Positions 46,770 to 58,773 of a DNA stretch of 64,000 nt are shown here, one piece after another; position 1 is the first letter of the stretch; every line of letters begins with the position of its first letter. The stretch is from Paragonimus westermani. Lineage: Eukaryota > Platyhelminthes > Trematoda > Plagiorchiida > Troglotrematidae. The notes beneath the pieces are model-generated. The model made no database searches, was not told where the DNA came from, and saw nothing but the letters and a program-made list of their open reading frames with translations. The stretch spans positions 101,004-165,003 of the forward strand of contig QNGE01000757.1 of assembly GCA_008508345.1 (NCBI GenBank), written 5' to 3'. A program made the translations under genes and the position numbers.

Positions 46770-46957
46770 CAGAGATGAGCCTAGGTCAACATATAGATCA
46801 TTTGCACGGCCAACGGAACTACAGTATCAACCTTCAGTTGACTAGTACTCATTTCTTCATGGAACGGTATCATCGTAAAGATCAGTTAGTTGTACCACCC
46901 ATGCGCAATCTGACGAGTGACGATCCGGCTTTGGGTTCAACAAAAGCTCTCATTTAA
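46770..46957 (+). CDS. Candidate terminal exon, low confidence
   Basis: A strong acceptor-like tract TTTTTTGTGCTCTACAG ends just before 46770. An in-frame stretch of about 62 codons then begins with ATGAGC and stops at TAA (46955-46957). The product has ordinary composition and no recognised domain. A chance frame is quite possible. Confidence 0.2.
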
Positions 46958-49900
46958 GGTAAATCGGATGACTGAGCCAGTGTTAAAAGTTAGTCTGACA
47001 GACATATGTAAACCCTCAATAACATTCCTTTGCAACTCGACAATAGGTAATTGATTCGAATCCACACGTGTTCTCCGGTATGGCTAGCAGTGGTGGGTGA
47101 AGTCAAGTAATCTATACCTTACAGTTATTTGATTTATTCGAACTCAGACCTGTCTGAAGGTTTCGAATTGGGCATCGGCAAACACACTGTCTAAAACATA
47201 ACAGATACCAACGAAAACCTTTAGCAGTCACCAGTCACCCTTTGAACAGTGTGACTTTAATCCACATTTGCCCCTTAAGCGCGATTTGAAACCATTCAGG
47301 TGATGCACCGTGATGCTCGTGTATTGAGTTAAACTAAAATTATATAAATCGTACGTCGACTGTAACACAGCGTCTGTTTTCATGCAAGACATGCAAAAAG
47401 TCGCCACTTCTGAAACCGATTGGAGTATAAGTAGACATTAAGAATGGACCTCGAGGTTTACTGAACAGATTGGGGTCGAATGGAGTTAGCTGGACAGACC
47501 GGAATCTGACTTGTCAATGTGGGTTTGGTCATCTTATATATACACCCACCCTCTCCTGACCGACAGTATAAAATATGGTAGGTTGTGACGTGCATAGTCA
47601 ACGAGGGTGCCAGCAGCCCAATCTGTAGACTATCATCCTAGATTGCAGTTTCCGAATCTTATCAGACATCAAATTTCGATGTAAGAATCATCCGAATTAT
47701 TGAGACCTGTTAATCTATCTGCTACGGATTGCATAATTCGAAAGGGCCTCCTTGGCTGACTATTGAGTTCCGAACTCTCCATTTTTAGGTTAACGGAATA
47801 ACAATGGGAGATCACCAGAATAAAGTGTACTACTCAGAATTAGCGACTTCAAATAGCCTTAGACATCACACTTGGAATGAGCAACAAGGAGGAGACCTCG
47901 GACTGACTGCAACGACCAGTCCCTAGTCATGGGACAAGAACGCCGGATATTATGAATATACCTCATTATTAAGGAATTCAGAGTCTACCATTGGCGGATC
48001 TCAACGGCGCACGTGAAGACACAACTTGCAATCTGATTGGTGAAATGCAGAACAAGAAATTACGAAAGGCGTAACGCAGAAACCGTTCGTCCAATCCTGA
48101 TGTGATACCTTAGAACGACGTTGGATTGGTCCTTTGTTAGATCGTTTATGTCGGGGTTTGATTAGGTGGAGAATCGACTGGATTTCATCAAACTCGGACA
48201 CCGGAGCAGGCTCCTTCGATCCTGGATTCAGACAGGAGATATTAAAAGGGAAAGAGGGGAGGGGCCTAGAGGGTAAGTCGGGGAGGACGTTGAGGGTCAC
48301 TAGTATCATATTCCGCGTACCTATCTCGCTGAACACTCGAATTATTCTGGAGAAAAGTCGTGGTAGGAATTCGACTGTGCAAGGAGCCATGGTTGGTTTA
48401 ATTTGTGAATGCACTCAAACGGTCAGACACTACCGGGAGAACAATTATCGCTCCACTCAAAGCCACTCGATCAAAAAAGGATGTACTGCAAGGCACTAGA
48501 TGAGGGTAGTAGACTGTTGAAGAAGTGGCCAACTCCACTCCGCCACCGTCCAATCTAGATGGCCAGGTGACAGTCGTCCGTCAAATCCCAGTTTAATGGC
48601 CAATCTGACATAAGTGGTTTTTTGTAGACCTGTTCTTTACACAGACCAGTTCACACCATACAGCATCAAAATATGCACTTGAACGCAGCAGGCGTCAGGT
48701 CCTTATATCACCAGATTCCGCCTGATCATTAGTCAACTAATAATGAGAGAACACATACACCGCGAGATGTTACCATTTCGTTTACTCTCTTCACTCACGA
48801 ACGTAAAACATTAGAAAAGATGAGAAATGCGGATAACAACACAATAGAAACATTCAACGATTGGGTTTACATGAAACAAAGACTGTCATCTGTACCAGGG
48901 CAGACAAACTGCGTGAGTCAACAGTTTGTACACACACAGAGCCGGACGATGAGTATTGATCAGCACTGCCTCGGAGAAAGCAAGTAATTTGGGGCTCCGA
49001 TTATTTCCAAAGTTATCTTGAAGTGCGGTCAGTGTTCAAGTTCCTCCGTCATTCAGCTTTCAAATCTGTTGGCATCATCCGCATCGGGCCTTTCCGTTTT
49101 CAAGTGCAGATCAGCTCAAGAATAGAATACAATGGATTTAGCTCAATGTTTGTGATCCAGTTAATACTGTACGAGTATGTGTATGGCCCGGAACTGGTGA
49201 CTTGATTAACACACTATATGGTCACTAGTACAAAAATGATCATTAAGAACATAATGAAGATATCCATTAGATTCCACATTAAAATAATTGTTAGCTGAAG
49301 AAACCCATGCAAAAATAATTGTGAACGAAAATTTTCAATGGACAAGAGATACACACAACACTGTGTGATCAACTGTTTCACATTTTGATCGTTGTTTCGT
49401 CGTATATTTAACTTTCACTAGTCCTCACTGGGTGACAAAACACGGATTTTCCCATATAGTGATGTTTAGTAGGTCTGACTTTACTCAATGCTAACAACCC
49501 CAAATTCGCTGTTCTCTGGAATCAGTTTTTGTTCTACAAATTAGATAAATCTACACTTACATGTAGTCTAACAAATTGAGTTTCGTGAATAACCGTTCAC
49601 TTAAAAGATTGCCATAAAAAACATCAGATAACACAATCCGCAGTTGCTTTCGTTTAGAGTAGCAACATGGCAGACGGCCGATCTTGTCTCCCAAACAGCA
49701 GTGCTTTCGTAAGTGCACTTATACACGTTTACTGATAGTGGACCAAAAAACCTCCCACCCGTTGTCTAGACAAATTGGGATATGGAATACACCAGAAATA
49801 CATAATAAGGCTAGATCTTGTCATTTACTTCCGGTAACAAGTCACTCCCTTCCCTTTTCTTCACCTCTCACCATTCCATTCAATCTGTACAATGGTGGCC

Positions 49901-52900
49901 CTGGGAACTACACCTGCTCGCGTGGTAACTGACATACACTAAACACTTTGACAATGACTGTTTTCAAACACACTGACGGTGTTATCGCCAACGCCTTTTT
50001 GGGATTTCAAATACCAATCAATATATCAAAACGATGATTGACGGAACAGCCAATGGACAAGTCGGAAAACGGCCTGGAAGCGTTCGTGAACACGAAAACG
50101 GAATCGCATTTGTTGAGAAGAGGTAAACTGTCCCAAATGTACACTGTTTGCTTGCTTCTTCGACGTACCGCATAACTTTCTGAGTGAGGTATCTAATTGG
50201 TTCATCTGTAGCAAATCTGGCATAATCCACCCAAGCGCTCAGGTAGTCTATATTGACCTAAAACTGGTATCAGGCATGTTGGCCCGCAATTTATTGGCTA
50301 GACCCTAGACATCGTACATCATCATGACGTGTCACGTTTATCATACTATTGACAGGACTGCGAATGGTAATGTCCACTGTCGAGGACCGCAACCCTGTAT
50401 ACGATTACACAAGATACGATTACCCTAAATCTGAACTTCGATTGGGTTCGACAAAGCCACAGCAAGAACCGCATACAGTTGCCTGACGTATACCCGGAAT
50501 ACTAAGTAAATCAATAGGCGATCGCTTAGCATACAGAAAGCAATTGGTGTGGCTAAATTGTGCAATCAAGTGATTTCAAGCTAATCATGAATAAATTGAC
50601 TTTCGCCTGCCAATCTTATTGTGTTCAACACAACCCAAGCTGCGTTAGTCTGTCCCAAGCACATGTCTCCAAAGTGGAAGTAAACATACAATGGAAAAGT
50701 TTTAATATACGAATAGATGGCTGCACGCACATAGGGTTCAAAAGTCCTCATCAAAAATGAAATCATGGTAAAGCTTTGGACACGAAACAGTTTCGTGTTA
50801 CGTGTTCATTGTTGCATCGTAAAACGACTCACAGTACATCAGAGACCAAAGGTCAACTTGGGCAATTGGCAGAGCGGAATACGCGAGTGAGAGGAACGTG
50901 CCGCACTCTGACGCTCAGTGAGAGTTGCACGGGGATTCTGAGCCCGTGCTGCCGTCACACCATGGTGTGAATTTCGTACAGGATTAACTGACGTTTGGAC
51001 TCGCACATCAGCTGGGCCTTCGATCCGCTTACGACCGTCAGTGCTGTTGCTCTCGTTGTGGTGCTTCAGCTGTTGACGGTATGATGGAGATCGCCAACCT
51101 AGACTGTCCGAAATCCGGGTCGCTGTGCTGCTTACGCACCCCGTCGACCACTGCGGCCGTGATTATGCACGTCCCGGACTCAAGTGGCTTTCGATTGGTA
51201 CTGTACGCACTCGACACATGAGAGCATTGGAGTGACTGCAGATTTTCACAGTCGCCTGGATCCGGGTTTAGGACCCGGAGTCCGAACCAAGGGGTTTACC
51301 CGAGTTAACAATCGTGGCCCAGGGGTGTGTGACAAGTCTGACCATTTATATGTCCCCTCAACGTTCGGAGGAATGAGATGGGCCGTGAAATAAGGGCGAC
51401 ACGAACTTGTAATAGAGCGATGGTTGGGTAATGCAAATGACGCGTACACTAATCGATCAGCAATTGAGGTGGGGAGTCAATTCGGTCAGTCAGTTTCTAG
51501 TGCATTCACACAAGCAATCTAAGGGTAAAGGGTATTCTGAATACGCTAAGAAAGTTTGAAAACCAAGATTTCGACAATGAAGAGATGTGACATTGAAAGT
51601 AGAGAGGTACTTAATGGTAGGCCGCTGTACAATGGCTTACCAGGTGCTGGGTTCAACTACTATCTAATTCTGGATATAAAAACTTGGTTTCTTGAGATGT
51701 GCAGCCAACGCCTCGGAGAAATCTGAAGCACGTGTGTTTACAGTCCGACAAAGAACGCAAAAGAGTTTACTTTGGCCAGATTCGAGCAAATGTTTTGTTG
51801 TCACACTTAGCCGATCTACTTTTGGGAATCAAAAGTCACTTCGGGATGTGCTCCGAGATCCGAGTGTGTAGTGTCCTCACTGTGTGGCCCAATCATTGCA
51901 TTACGCATGTACGGGTAAATTCATAAATAAAGTTTGATTTGCCAATTAACTCGCTTTGCTGTTGAAGGCACGCGCATTGTTGATTTCAGCACGGGGCTAG
52001 CTGACGTGTATGTGCAGCTCAGGTCTGGCTTGGTCTCTCGTCCTATCATGGGTGCACGTCATCTCCTATAATGGTTAACACCGACTTACGATATACCATT
52101 GTGACGGCTGGTCGATCGTCGATTGATCGAAACCAATGAAATGAGAATCTGTCAGATGAAATTGAGCTTTTCGAGCATACCTTCATCCGTGCAGACCTTG
52201 CGAACTTTGTGATACGTTTGGTCTGATCTAGTAGGTTGATGCTGCGGGCGCCGTCGTTTCAGGCGAACAGGCAGGTAAACGAGCTCATTCCTACGGCTGT
52301 CAAAGTAAAGTTGTGTGCCACATTTGGAATTTGAAAACAGTTTGGGTTCAGCATTCCGGTAAATGAATTTGAACTTGCGAAAGAAAACTTGATAAGTTTA
52401 GGGGTCATAATGTGCTGTGCGTAGTTTTCCAGGAGGTTAATTTCCATTAACGCACTCTAAGCGAAACAGTCACGGAGTATTCAGACCTGTGTTGACAGGG
52501 CGACTAATTAATTGGTGACAAGGAGCTTGAACAGAATCATAGTGAAATACTAATACAAATTTGATCGTCAGAGCAACATCAAACAGACACATTCTAGATA
52601 GTCCAGGGTAGGACAGTACAGTACAGAACAAGGGACGTGTGGATGATTAGTTATGCCGGTCAATACGGTCAGTAAGTCGGCCAATTCAGACAGCTATCGA
52701 TGGCTCGATAGACTCATGTGTGGAACAGTCAGACACGCACAGTTTACGGACATACACTATTTTCTCCAGAAGCTTGCACGTGTCCGTTTCAAACGCCTAC
52801 ATTCTGTTCACTAATATAAAAAAAACAAGATATCTAACATGAACATATCATAATAAGGGTTATGAAGTCTTGTCAAGGAATAATGTCTGACAGTAGAATA

Positions 52901-53889
52901 TGAAGGTACACATGACGAAAGATGTGTGCTCACTGATGATCGACTTTGATTTGGCGAATATTATTGAATCCTGACAGGACAGTGCACTGATGACGTACTG
53001 CCGTGTATCCAGCGTTGTCTTTCGGAGTGTTGTCTAGCACTAGGAATTCGTTCGCCCTGGTATACCGCATAGAAATATGAAACGTTACTTGCGTGGTTGT
53101 TGTGATAATGTTCGTAGCCAAGAGACATACCGAACAATGAACAAGATAATGCTGTGCTGGCTGTAATCACCGAACATGTCGGGCGTTGAAAGTCCAGTAC
53201 CTTGTCGAGCGTTGATCGTACAGTCATAACCAGTTTTTTAGTTTACAGCATCCACTGGGTTATGGGGCAGAAGGTTATCAACGTCGGGGTAAGTTGGAGC
53301 ATCGAAAATAACATGCCATGAAAGTAAGGCGTATATGACGAGTTCAGCAGATTAATAATTGAATATGTAAGCGCATATGCATTGAAGTTCGTGGGATGAG
53401 CTTAATGTGATGAATAAGGTGGTTTGACAACGACCCATCAATTTCGAGTGTTGACGATGGAATCGCTACAAGGTTAATAGGAATTAAAACGGTTTAGTGG
53501 ACAATTGTGACGATGGGAACGGTGCAGGATTGTGTCAGAAGGAGACATCTGCTCAATCGTGGATAACTCGTATGCCTTTGAGGGTGGAACTTTGAGGAAC
53601 TCGTTTTCTAATCTGAATGTTTGCTAGCGCGCACGATCTAGTTAGCATCACACGATTTGTTAGTAATCCATCTCAGTGTGTATAAACTCTCCGTTAGTGC
53701 TAGCGACAGTATCCGACTGTCATGTATTTTCTTCGAGTGGATGCACAGAAGACGGGATCAGATTCAAACATTCATCTGTCCTTGGGCTGTATTTAGAAAG
53801 TGCCTATTGTTTGTATTTGTTTAAGGATGTCTTTCAAGTAAACTTCTTCGTGAGCTTATTTCGGTGAGGACGCCCAAACATGTGTTCAG
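46958..53889. other. Unassigned sequence
   Basis: No gene or known element recognised in 6.9 kb. Of note: a GC-richer block at about 50860-51450 of unknown nature, segment R2 copy 2 at 51445-51540, and a TATATATA-associated stretch near 47530-47610 that shares GTGACGTGCATA and GAGGGTGCC with 34275-34315. Frames at 48001-48499 overlap on both strands. Confidence 0.4.
51445..51540 (+). repeat. Diverged dispersed segment R2, copy 2
   Basis: Partner of 29195-29290: GCGTACACTAATCGATCAGC, followed by a weaker match through CATTCACACAAGCAATCTAA. It borders a GC-richer block. Confidence 0.45.
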
Positions 53890-53927
53890 CCGTTCTGTTG
53901 CCAGTTGCTTTGTTAACAAGATGTCGA

Positions 53928-54290
53928 TCAAAAGATGAGGCAAGATTCAGCCACAAATGCAGGCAGACCACGATGATGCTTCTTCAGTAGATTATTCATC
54001 GTCTGCAAGGCAAACTCAACCACACTGTTCGAAACTAGACGATAAGATGATGTTGTAACATGTTTGATTTCACTCGAATTGATGAAATCTGCAAACTCAG
54101 CGCTAGTAAACACGGATCCATTTTTGGTCACGACAGTTTCTTAAAGACCAAACCTCACGAGAATTGTTCGTAAGTTGAGTAGTACATTAGTCATTTTTGC
54201 TGTTAGAAGAATGTGGGTATCAGTCAATTTAGAATGGGCATCCACAATCACTAATGTCATTTGAGTAGTAAGGGGATCAAAAATGTCCAA
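53928..54290 (-). pseudogene. Ty3/gypsy integrase core, broken
   Basis: Minus-strand reading: LVIVDAHSKLTD (first catalytic Asp, near 54240), LRTILVRFGL, a stop, ETVVTKNGSVFTSAEFADF, then IKHVTT and a SNSVVEFALQTM stretch. In the family the second Asp lies in T-D-N-G; here it reads T-K-N-G, so the triad is broken. The Glu of the third position (VVE) remains. The N-terminal zinc-binding part is not recognisable. Confidence 0.87.
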
Positions 54291-54699
54291 ACGGACCCTC
54301 CACTGTAGTGTCTCCGATTATCCCCAAGGCTATACTATTGCCTTTGAGATGACGTTTTGGTGTTCTTGCCGGAGTGCACATAACCTAACTATTGACACGA
54401 CGCCCCCTATCCTGGATCACCATACCTAAAAACGATTTCATTTACAAACTGTCCGGATGGGTATCAGGGGATTTAAACGATAGATGGTTGTAGTCGCCTC
54501 AAACTCACCAAACGTGTTTCGCAGACCAGACTTTCGTTCTGGAGATCAAAGATGTGTGTAAACAAGGTGTCACGTCTTATTGTCCTACCTGCATGCACTG
54601 TTTCGCTAAGGCTGTCACACTACATTTGTCGATTTCTCGTCGTGTGTCCGCCGGCGTACTAAGACAACGATCGAGACCCTGAATGAGATTCACGAGTAC

Positions 54700-55006
54700 C
54701 TGTTGGGATTAACTCTTTAGAAGGTGTGTCCGATAATGTCCACTTACTTAATGCATCAGCAGTATTATTGAAACTGCTGGAGTTGCAGTGAATTTGACAG
54801 TTCTAAGCGGATAAGATGGGAGACCACCGCATTAACTGTGCCAAGACCATTCGTTGTGTCATCTTTTCCTCGCCCAGAAGGTATTGATTAAACCAATTTA
54901 TACCGAATGTGATAAGCAAAGCTTTCTGGCTACGTTGTGGAAACGTGTGGATCAGTCGATCGCGCACCACTGGCGGAGAATTCAGATGCACCAAAAATTG
55001 TGACAA
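54700..55006 (-). pseudogene. Ty3/gypsy RNase H region with internal deletion
   Basis: The 67-codon frame reads SQKALLITFGINWFNQYLLG, matching the family's KE.LA..FGI.KF.QYL.G segment, then jumps to QLMRWSPILSA (usual RLQRWAL.LSAY). The DHK-containing stretch between them is missing. After a stop, NNTADALSKWTLSDTP corresponds to the conserved N..ADALSR segment that ends the RNase H. Confidence 0.83.
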
Positions 55007-55060
55007 GAATTGTGTAAAGGGTTTCGAAGCACTGTTGTTGGCCTGATTACCTGGGGTTCG

Positions 55061-56477
55061 AACAAAAAACTTTCTTGCACCCGGAAAATGTATGTGCTGC
55101 TTTTGAGCAGAACTGAAGTATTGCCGTAAATTTGGGTAAAATTATAGTCTTGTCACAGTGTGTATGTATGAAACTAACTATGAAGCAAGCCAAATCTTTC
55201 GCAAATCCCGTCAGCGATCCAACAAATCTGTGAATAATCTATTCATAAGCTCAGCCGCACCGTAAACCGGAACTTCATGCACTAAAACAAAGTACCAATC
55301 TGCAGCTGAAGTATTGGTGAAGACAGAACACTAGTGCTAGTTTTTTGGTGTGCTACCGCACGTTTATCACCTTATTCAGCCAACTGATACAGACTTCAGA
55401 TTTGTTTCTACTACCTGTAGTCGAAACACAACTTGTTCGTCTGCCATTCATCAAGCCGCTTCTTTGATGTAACTACGCCCTACTAAACCACACACTGTCA
55501 CACACACCTTCTCTTTTGTTGTGTACAAATGTAACACCAAAGTGCATTTATAGTTTCCGTGTTGTGAGATAAGACTGAATAATGAACTGTCAGCCATATG
55601 CGTTTGTGTCAACGTATGTGGTGTGTGCCCTGTGCTGTTGTTTTTGGTTTTGTTGCTACTGTTGTTGTCCTTTCCATAACGCGGCAAATTTGAGTTCTAC
55701 AATTTCACACCCTTGTGGGGGAACTCTGTCCTTGTGTTTGTGTTCAACGATCAGTGTAATTGGATTTCAGTGACATTCACACTTTCCCCACACTGAGTTG
55801 GGTTCCGGACATACAGAATGATTAGATGAAGAAAAATAGCTCAGTTTGATCAACAAATGTTAACGGCCAGTTGATACGAATGAGCTATAAGTGACTGCCC
55901 GATTCATGTTGACCAAGTCGTTTCTAGGACAATTCACGGTAGGAGCTAAGTCAACTTGAGATAGAAAAATCATGGTTGTACTAAAAGCTGCAATCGTTTG
56001 TAAAAGTATCCGTTAAACCCACAGGTGGCAGAATTTTTTGAACAGTGTACTGAAGTGGTGTTTTATGAAGAGACACCAATCGAATACGCAACCGTGGTTA
56101 TACTGGTCTGTTTGGCTAGTTGTAAACTATGTATCGAAGACGTTTTTAAAGCATGGATTTCTTATAATTGTGGTCACTCTTGCAGGATAAGTTACCTTGT
56201 TAATTTCTTTTCGAAAGTCTGCTCATGAGATGTTGAAAATCGCTATATGAAATGAATTCGCACTGAACTCAGACTGATATAGGGCCATTGGAACTACTCG
56301 TGGGTGAGTTGGCTTGTCTAAATCTGTCGGGTTGGAGTATCACAGAGCAAAACGTTGTTTTCGCTGTAGCAGCAAATGATCATTATAAAACCATATTCCG
56401 TTCAATATCTAGATGTTACAACTTTGAGTGCCAAACAGTATAACACAGTTATTTTAATTTATTCTAAAAACATGTAG
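55061..56477. other. Unassigned sequence
   Basis: No element recognised. A TGT/GTT-rich low-complexity stretch lies near 55615-55670. An open frame at 56025-56228 follows an acceptor-like AACCCACAG but has no clear donor or motif. Confidence 0.4.
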
Positions 56478-57058
56478 ATGGTAGCCGCATCTCTCCAGAG
56501 AACTTACAACGGCACCGGCATCATGAGGATGGCAGTCATCCGTGCAAGGTGCAATTCCACACGAACCAGTATCCTTCTAACTTTCATACAAATGTTTCCT
56601 CGGTGAGTACATTTCGGATGAACTCAGAGACACCAGTACTCTGCGAGACACATTCGACTGTTAAAAGCAAGACAAATGTTACACCCCATAGTGCTTCTTC
56701 TGTGAAACTCAGATGGAAAGAGAACAAACCAATAGTTGGAGAACTATCCGGATTGCACATATTGGACTCCACTGAGTCGCAAAAACTTATTACCATTGAT
56801 AAAACAAAAGTACCGGTTGACTTTCTACAAAAATCCGCCACCGCCGATGACGACACGGATAAAGTTCTCATTACCGGAATCAGTGGTGAACACGTTAGTC
56901 AGACTACGAACATGTCATTGGTCCAGCAAACGCAACCTCCGACAGAACGATTAGTGAACACAGTTGAAAATGTTAATAATGCAACAGTTACGTACGGATT
57001 CAATTCGGCAGACTCTTTACAAAGTCATCCACTGATTGAGTCAATTGATATAGCCTAA
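56478..57058 (+). CDS. Candidate 3'-terminal exon, unknown protein
   Basis: The longest non-transposon frame in the window: open from 56468 to a TAA at 57056-57058, about 197 codons. A T-rich tract ending CATGTAG (56477) could be the acceptor. The start reads SPENLQRHRHHEDGSHPCKV, which resembles the end of a C2H2 finger and linker (L..H...H....P.KC). The rest is a Ser/Thr/Asn-rich tail such as a transcription factor might have. A donor-like TCG|GTGAGT at 56602 offers an alternative in which the exon ends early. No upstream finger exon was found. A few hundred bases of AT-rich sequence follow, as a 3' UTR would. Confidence 0.4.
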
Positions 57059-58149
57059 CGTTATTGGGTCACCAAAAATTCCACATTCTGTGGGTTTTTC
57101 CTCACATCGGATTGCACATACCACGCAAGTTTCTATGTTGCACAATGAAACAAATTTAAAATTTGTGACATCGGTCCATCTCGTCAGTCTCATGCATGTG
57201 TTATATTGACCGAGTAACTATTATAGTGTTTTATACGCGTAACCGTCAGCTGGAGATATTGCCAAACATTAACGGCTGTTTTGCTACATTTTTATTCTCA
57301 ACAGCTTGTACAATTCCTCAGAGTGACTCTCTCTTCGAATACGTCATTGTTCGTGTTTGTAAACAACTGTTTTTTTCCAACTCAGTCGTCTGCCAATCTG
57401 CCGCACCTGTTGATTTAAAGTATGTCAGGTGTGTTCTTACAAAAAATAAACTCCATCAGAAGTATGAGTTTTATTCAGATTCGTACGTACAGAATATGCA
57501 CATATTGACATGTTCTATTCTGAGCAAGGTTTCATATGTACACTGACACGAGGACACTACGTTAGATCATGTGGCACGAATGATCTCAACTACGCATATG
57601 CTGAATCTATTTTTAAGTCATCTTGGTTCACTTTGTGATGTAGTCGAGATCCTTACGAAAAGACCGCATCAGAACAATTATCGGCAGGCGATAAGAACCT
57701 GTTTGCTTTATCACGTTCAGGCTTTTCACTGTCTTGTCAGAATGATGTTTATTACTTAACCACAGATAGAGAAGTCTCCATTGTTTTGATTTGTTTATTC
57801 AAGATAAACCGAAAACTAGATTGTTTGTTCCTTTACGCTATTCGATGTGAAGTTGCCTGCATCCGACCACCAACACAATTATGTTGTCAGATCAACGCAG
57901 CCACCACTGTCCATGATGACTCTTGGAGAACGGTGTGTGGTCCATTCAATTGACCTTTTACCAATTCCACACTGAACTGCTGTATGGAGGTTATTGTAGA
58001 CGGTATCCAACCTCTACGTGATTGAAGATATGCTGTATTGAACGAATGTGTACCACAATTGTCCTAACCATACTTCAGGTTCCAACAACAGTACTGTATT
58101 TTTAGAGGTAGTATGTAATTTAAAGATATACGGTTCCTAACAACCATAA
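57059..58149. other. Unassigned sequence
   Basis: No element recognised. Could include a 3' UTR if the preceding frame is a real exon. Confidence 0.4.
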
Positions 58150-58535
58150 CTCCAAGTTGATCATCACTCACATTTAATCGCAGCCTCCGCATTCAGATAG
58201 ACTTTCCAGCCAACCGGTGTCTTTCGAAAGAAGCACTAGACTCGAGTTTCGCTCTCATTAGAGCTCATCAGTAATGCATATCCTTGCCACGGCCGGGATT
58301 TGAACTCCGGCCATTCCAATCATGAGGCAAGCGTGTTCACCACTGCGCCATTGACCTTACATTAAGCACGACCGAATTATCAAATCTGAACGTTCAGCCA
58401 CTCTCGCTTGTGAGCAATGATCGGGTTGCCCGATCGTCCCATGAGAGTAGACACACTAACTGTCCTGTAAACTCCAATTGATAACCCCGCGATTAGGACT
58501 TCCGAGACAGGTCGAAATCTCCGATCTCATTAAAC
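58150..58535 (-). mobile_element. tRNA-derived SINE with intact hammerhead (SM-alpha-like)
   Basis: The best copy in the window. On the minus strand: leader (58535-58352), box A complementary to CCACTGCGCCA (58350-58340), box B reading GGAGTTCAAATCCC (58308-58295), hammerhead (58277-58233), and a tail ending CAAATGTGAGTGATGATCAA near 58152. The box spacing is that of a tRNA. It stands head-to-head with the plus-strand copy at 58541. Confidence 0.92.
58233..58277 (-). ncRNA. Hammerhead ribozyme, all core boxes intact
   Basis: Minus-strand order: GCATTA - CTGATGA - GCTCT/AATG/AGAGC - GAAA - CTCGAG - TC - TAGTGC. Stem I pairs over six positions (one G-U), stem II over five. Stem III is the very short CTCGAG turn typical of SM-alpha hammerheads. 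Cleavage is expected after the TC. Confidence 0.92.
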
Positions 58536-58540
58536 TTGCA

Positions 58541-58773
58541 ATGGCGCAGTGGTTAACACGGTTGCCTCATGATTGGAGTGGCCAGAGTTCAAATCATGGC
58601 CGTGGCAAGGATATGCATTATTGATGAGCTCTAATGAGAGCGAAACTCGAGTCTAGTGCTTCTTTTCGAAAGACACCGGTTGGCTGGAATGTCTATCTGA
58701 ATGCGAAGGCTACGATCATATGTGAGTGATGGTCAACTTGAAAATAAACCAAATCCCCGTCTACTCATCAGTA
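58541..58773 (+). mobile_element. SINE arm in inverted orientation plus terminal inverted repeat
   Basis: The plus-strand copy lacks the leader and starts at the tRNA-like head: box A TGGCGCAGTGG (58542-58552), box B-like GAGTTCAAATC (58585-58595), hammerhead region (58615-58659), tail to GTGAGTGATGGTCAACTTG. It continues into AAAATAAACC...CTACTCATCAG-TA (to 58773), the same terminal sequence as the right arm of the 18.9 kb palindrome. Confidence 0.88.
58615..58659 (+). ncRNA. Hammerhead ribozyme with one core change
   Basis: GCATTA - TTGATGA - GCTCTAATGAGAGC - GAAA - CTCGAG - TC - TAGTGC. It is identical to the minus-strand partner at 58233-58277 except that the first core C is T, a position normally needed for activity. 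Confidence 0.88.

Larger units (their letters stand above)
53890..55060 (-). mobile_element. Ty3/gypsy-type LTR retrotransposon remnant
   Basis: Read on the minus strand, RNase H (about 55006-54740) is followed by a linker and the integrase core (about 54290-53928), the order typical of Ty3/gypsy pol. No LTRs, gag, protease or clear RT are visible. Stops and shifts occur throughout. Host of origin and clade are not determined; it is a defective fossil. Confidence 0.85.

Noticed and set aside
48001..48499. Frames of 137 (minus) and 121 (plus) codons over the same DNA
   Set aside because: Mutually antisense, no recognisable domain, composition driven by a purine-rich stretch.
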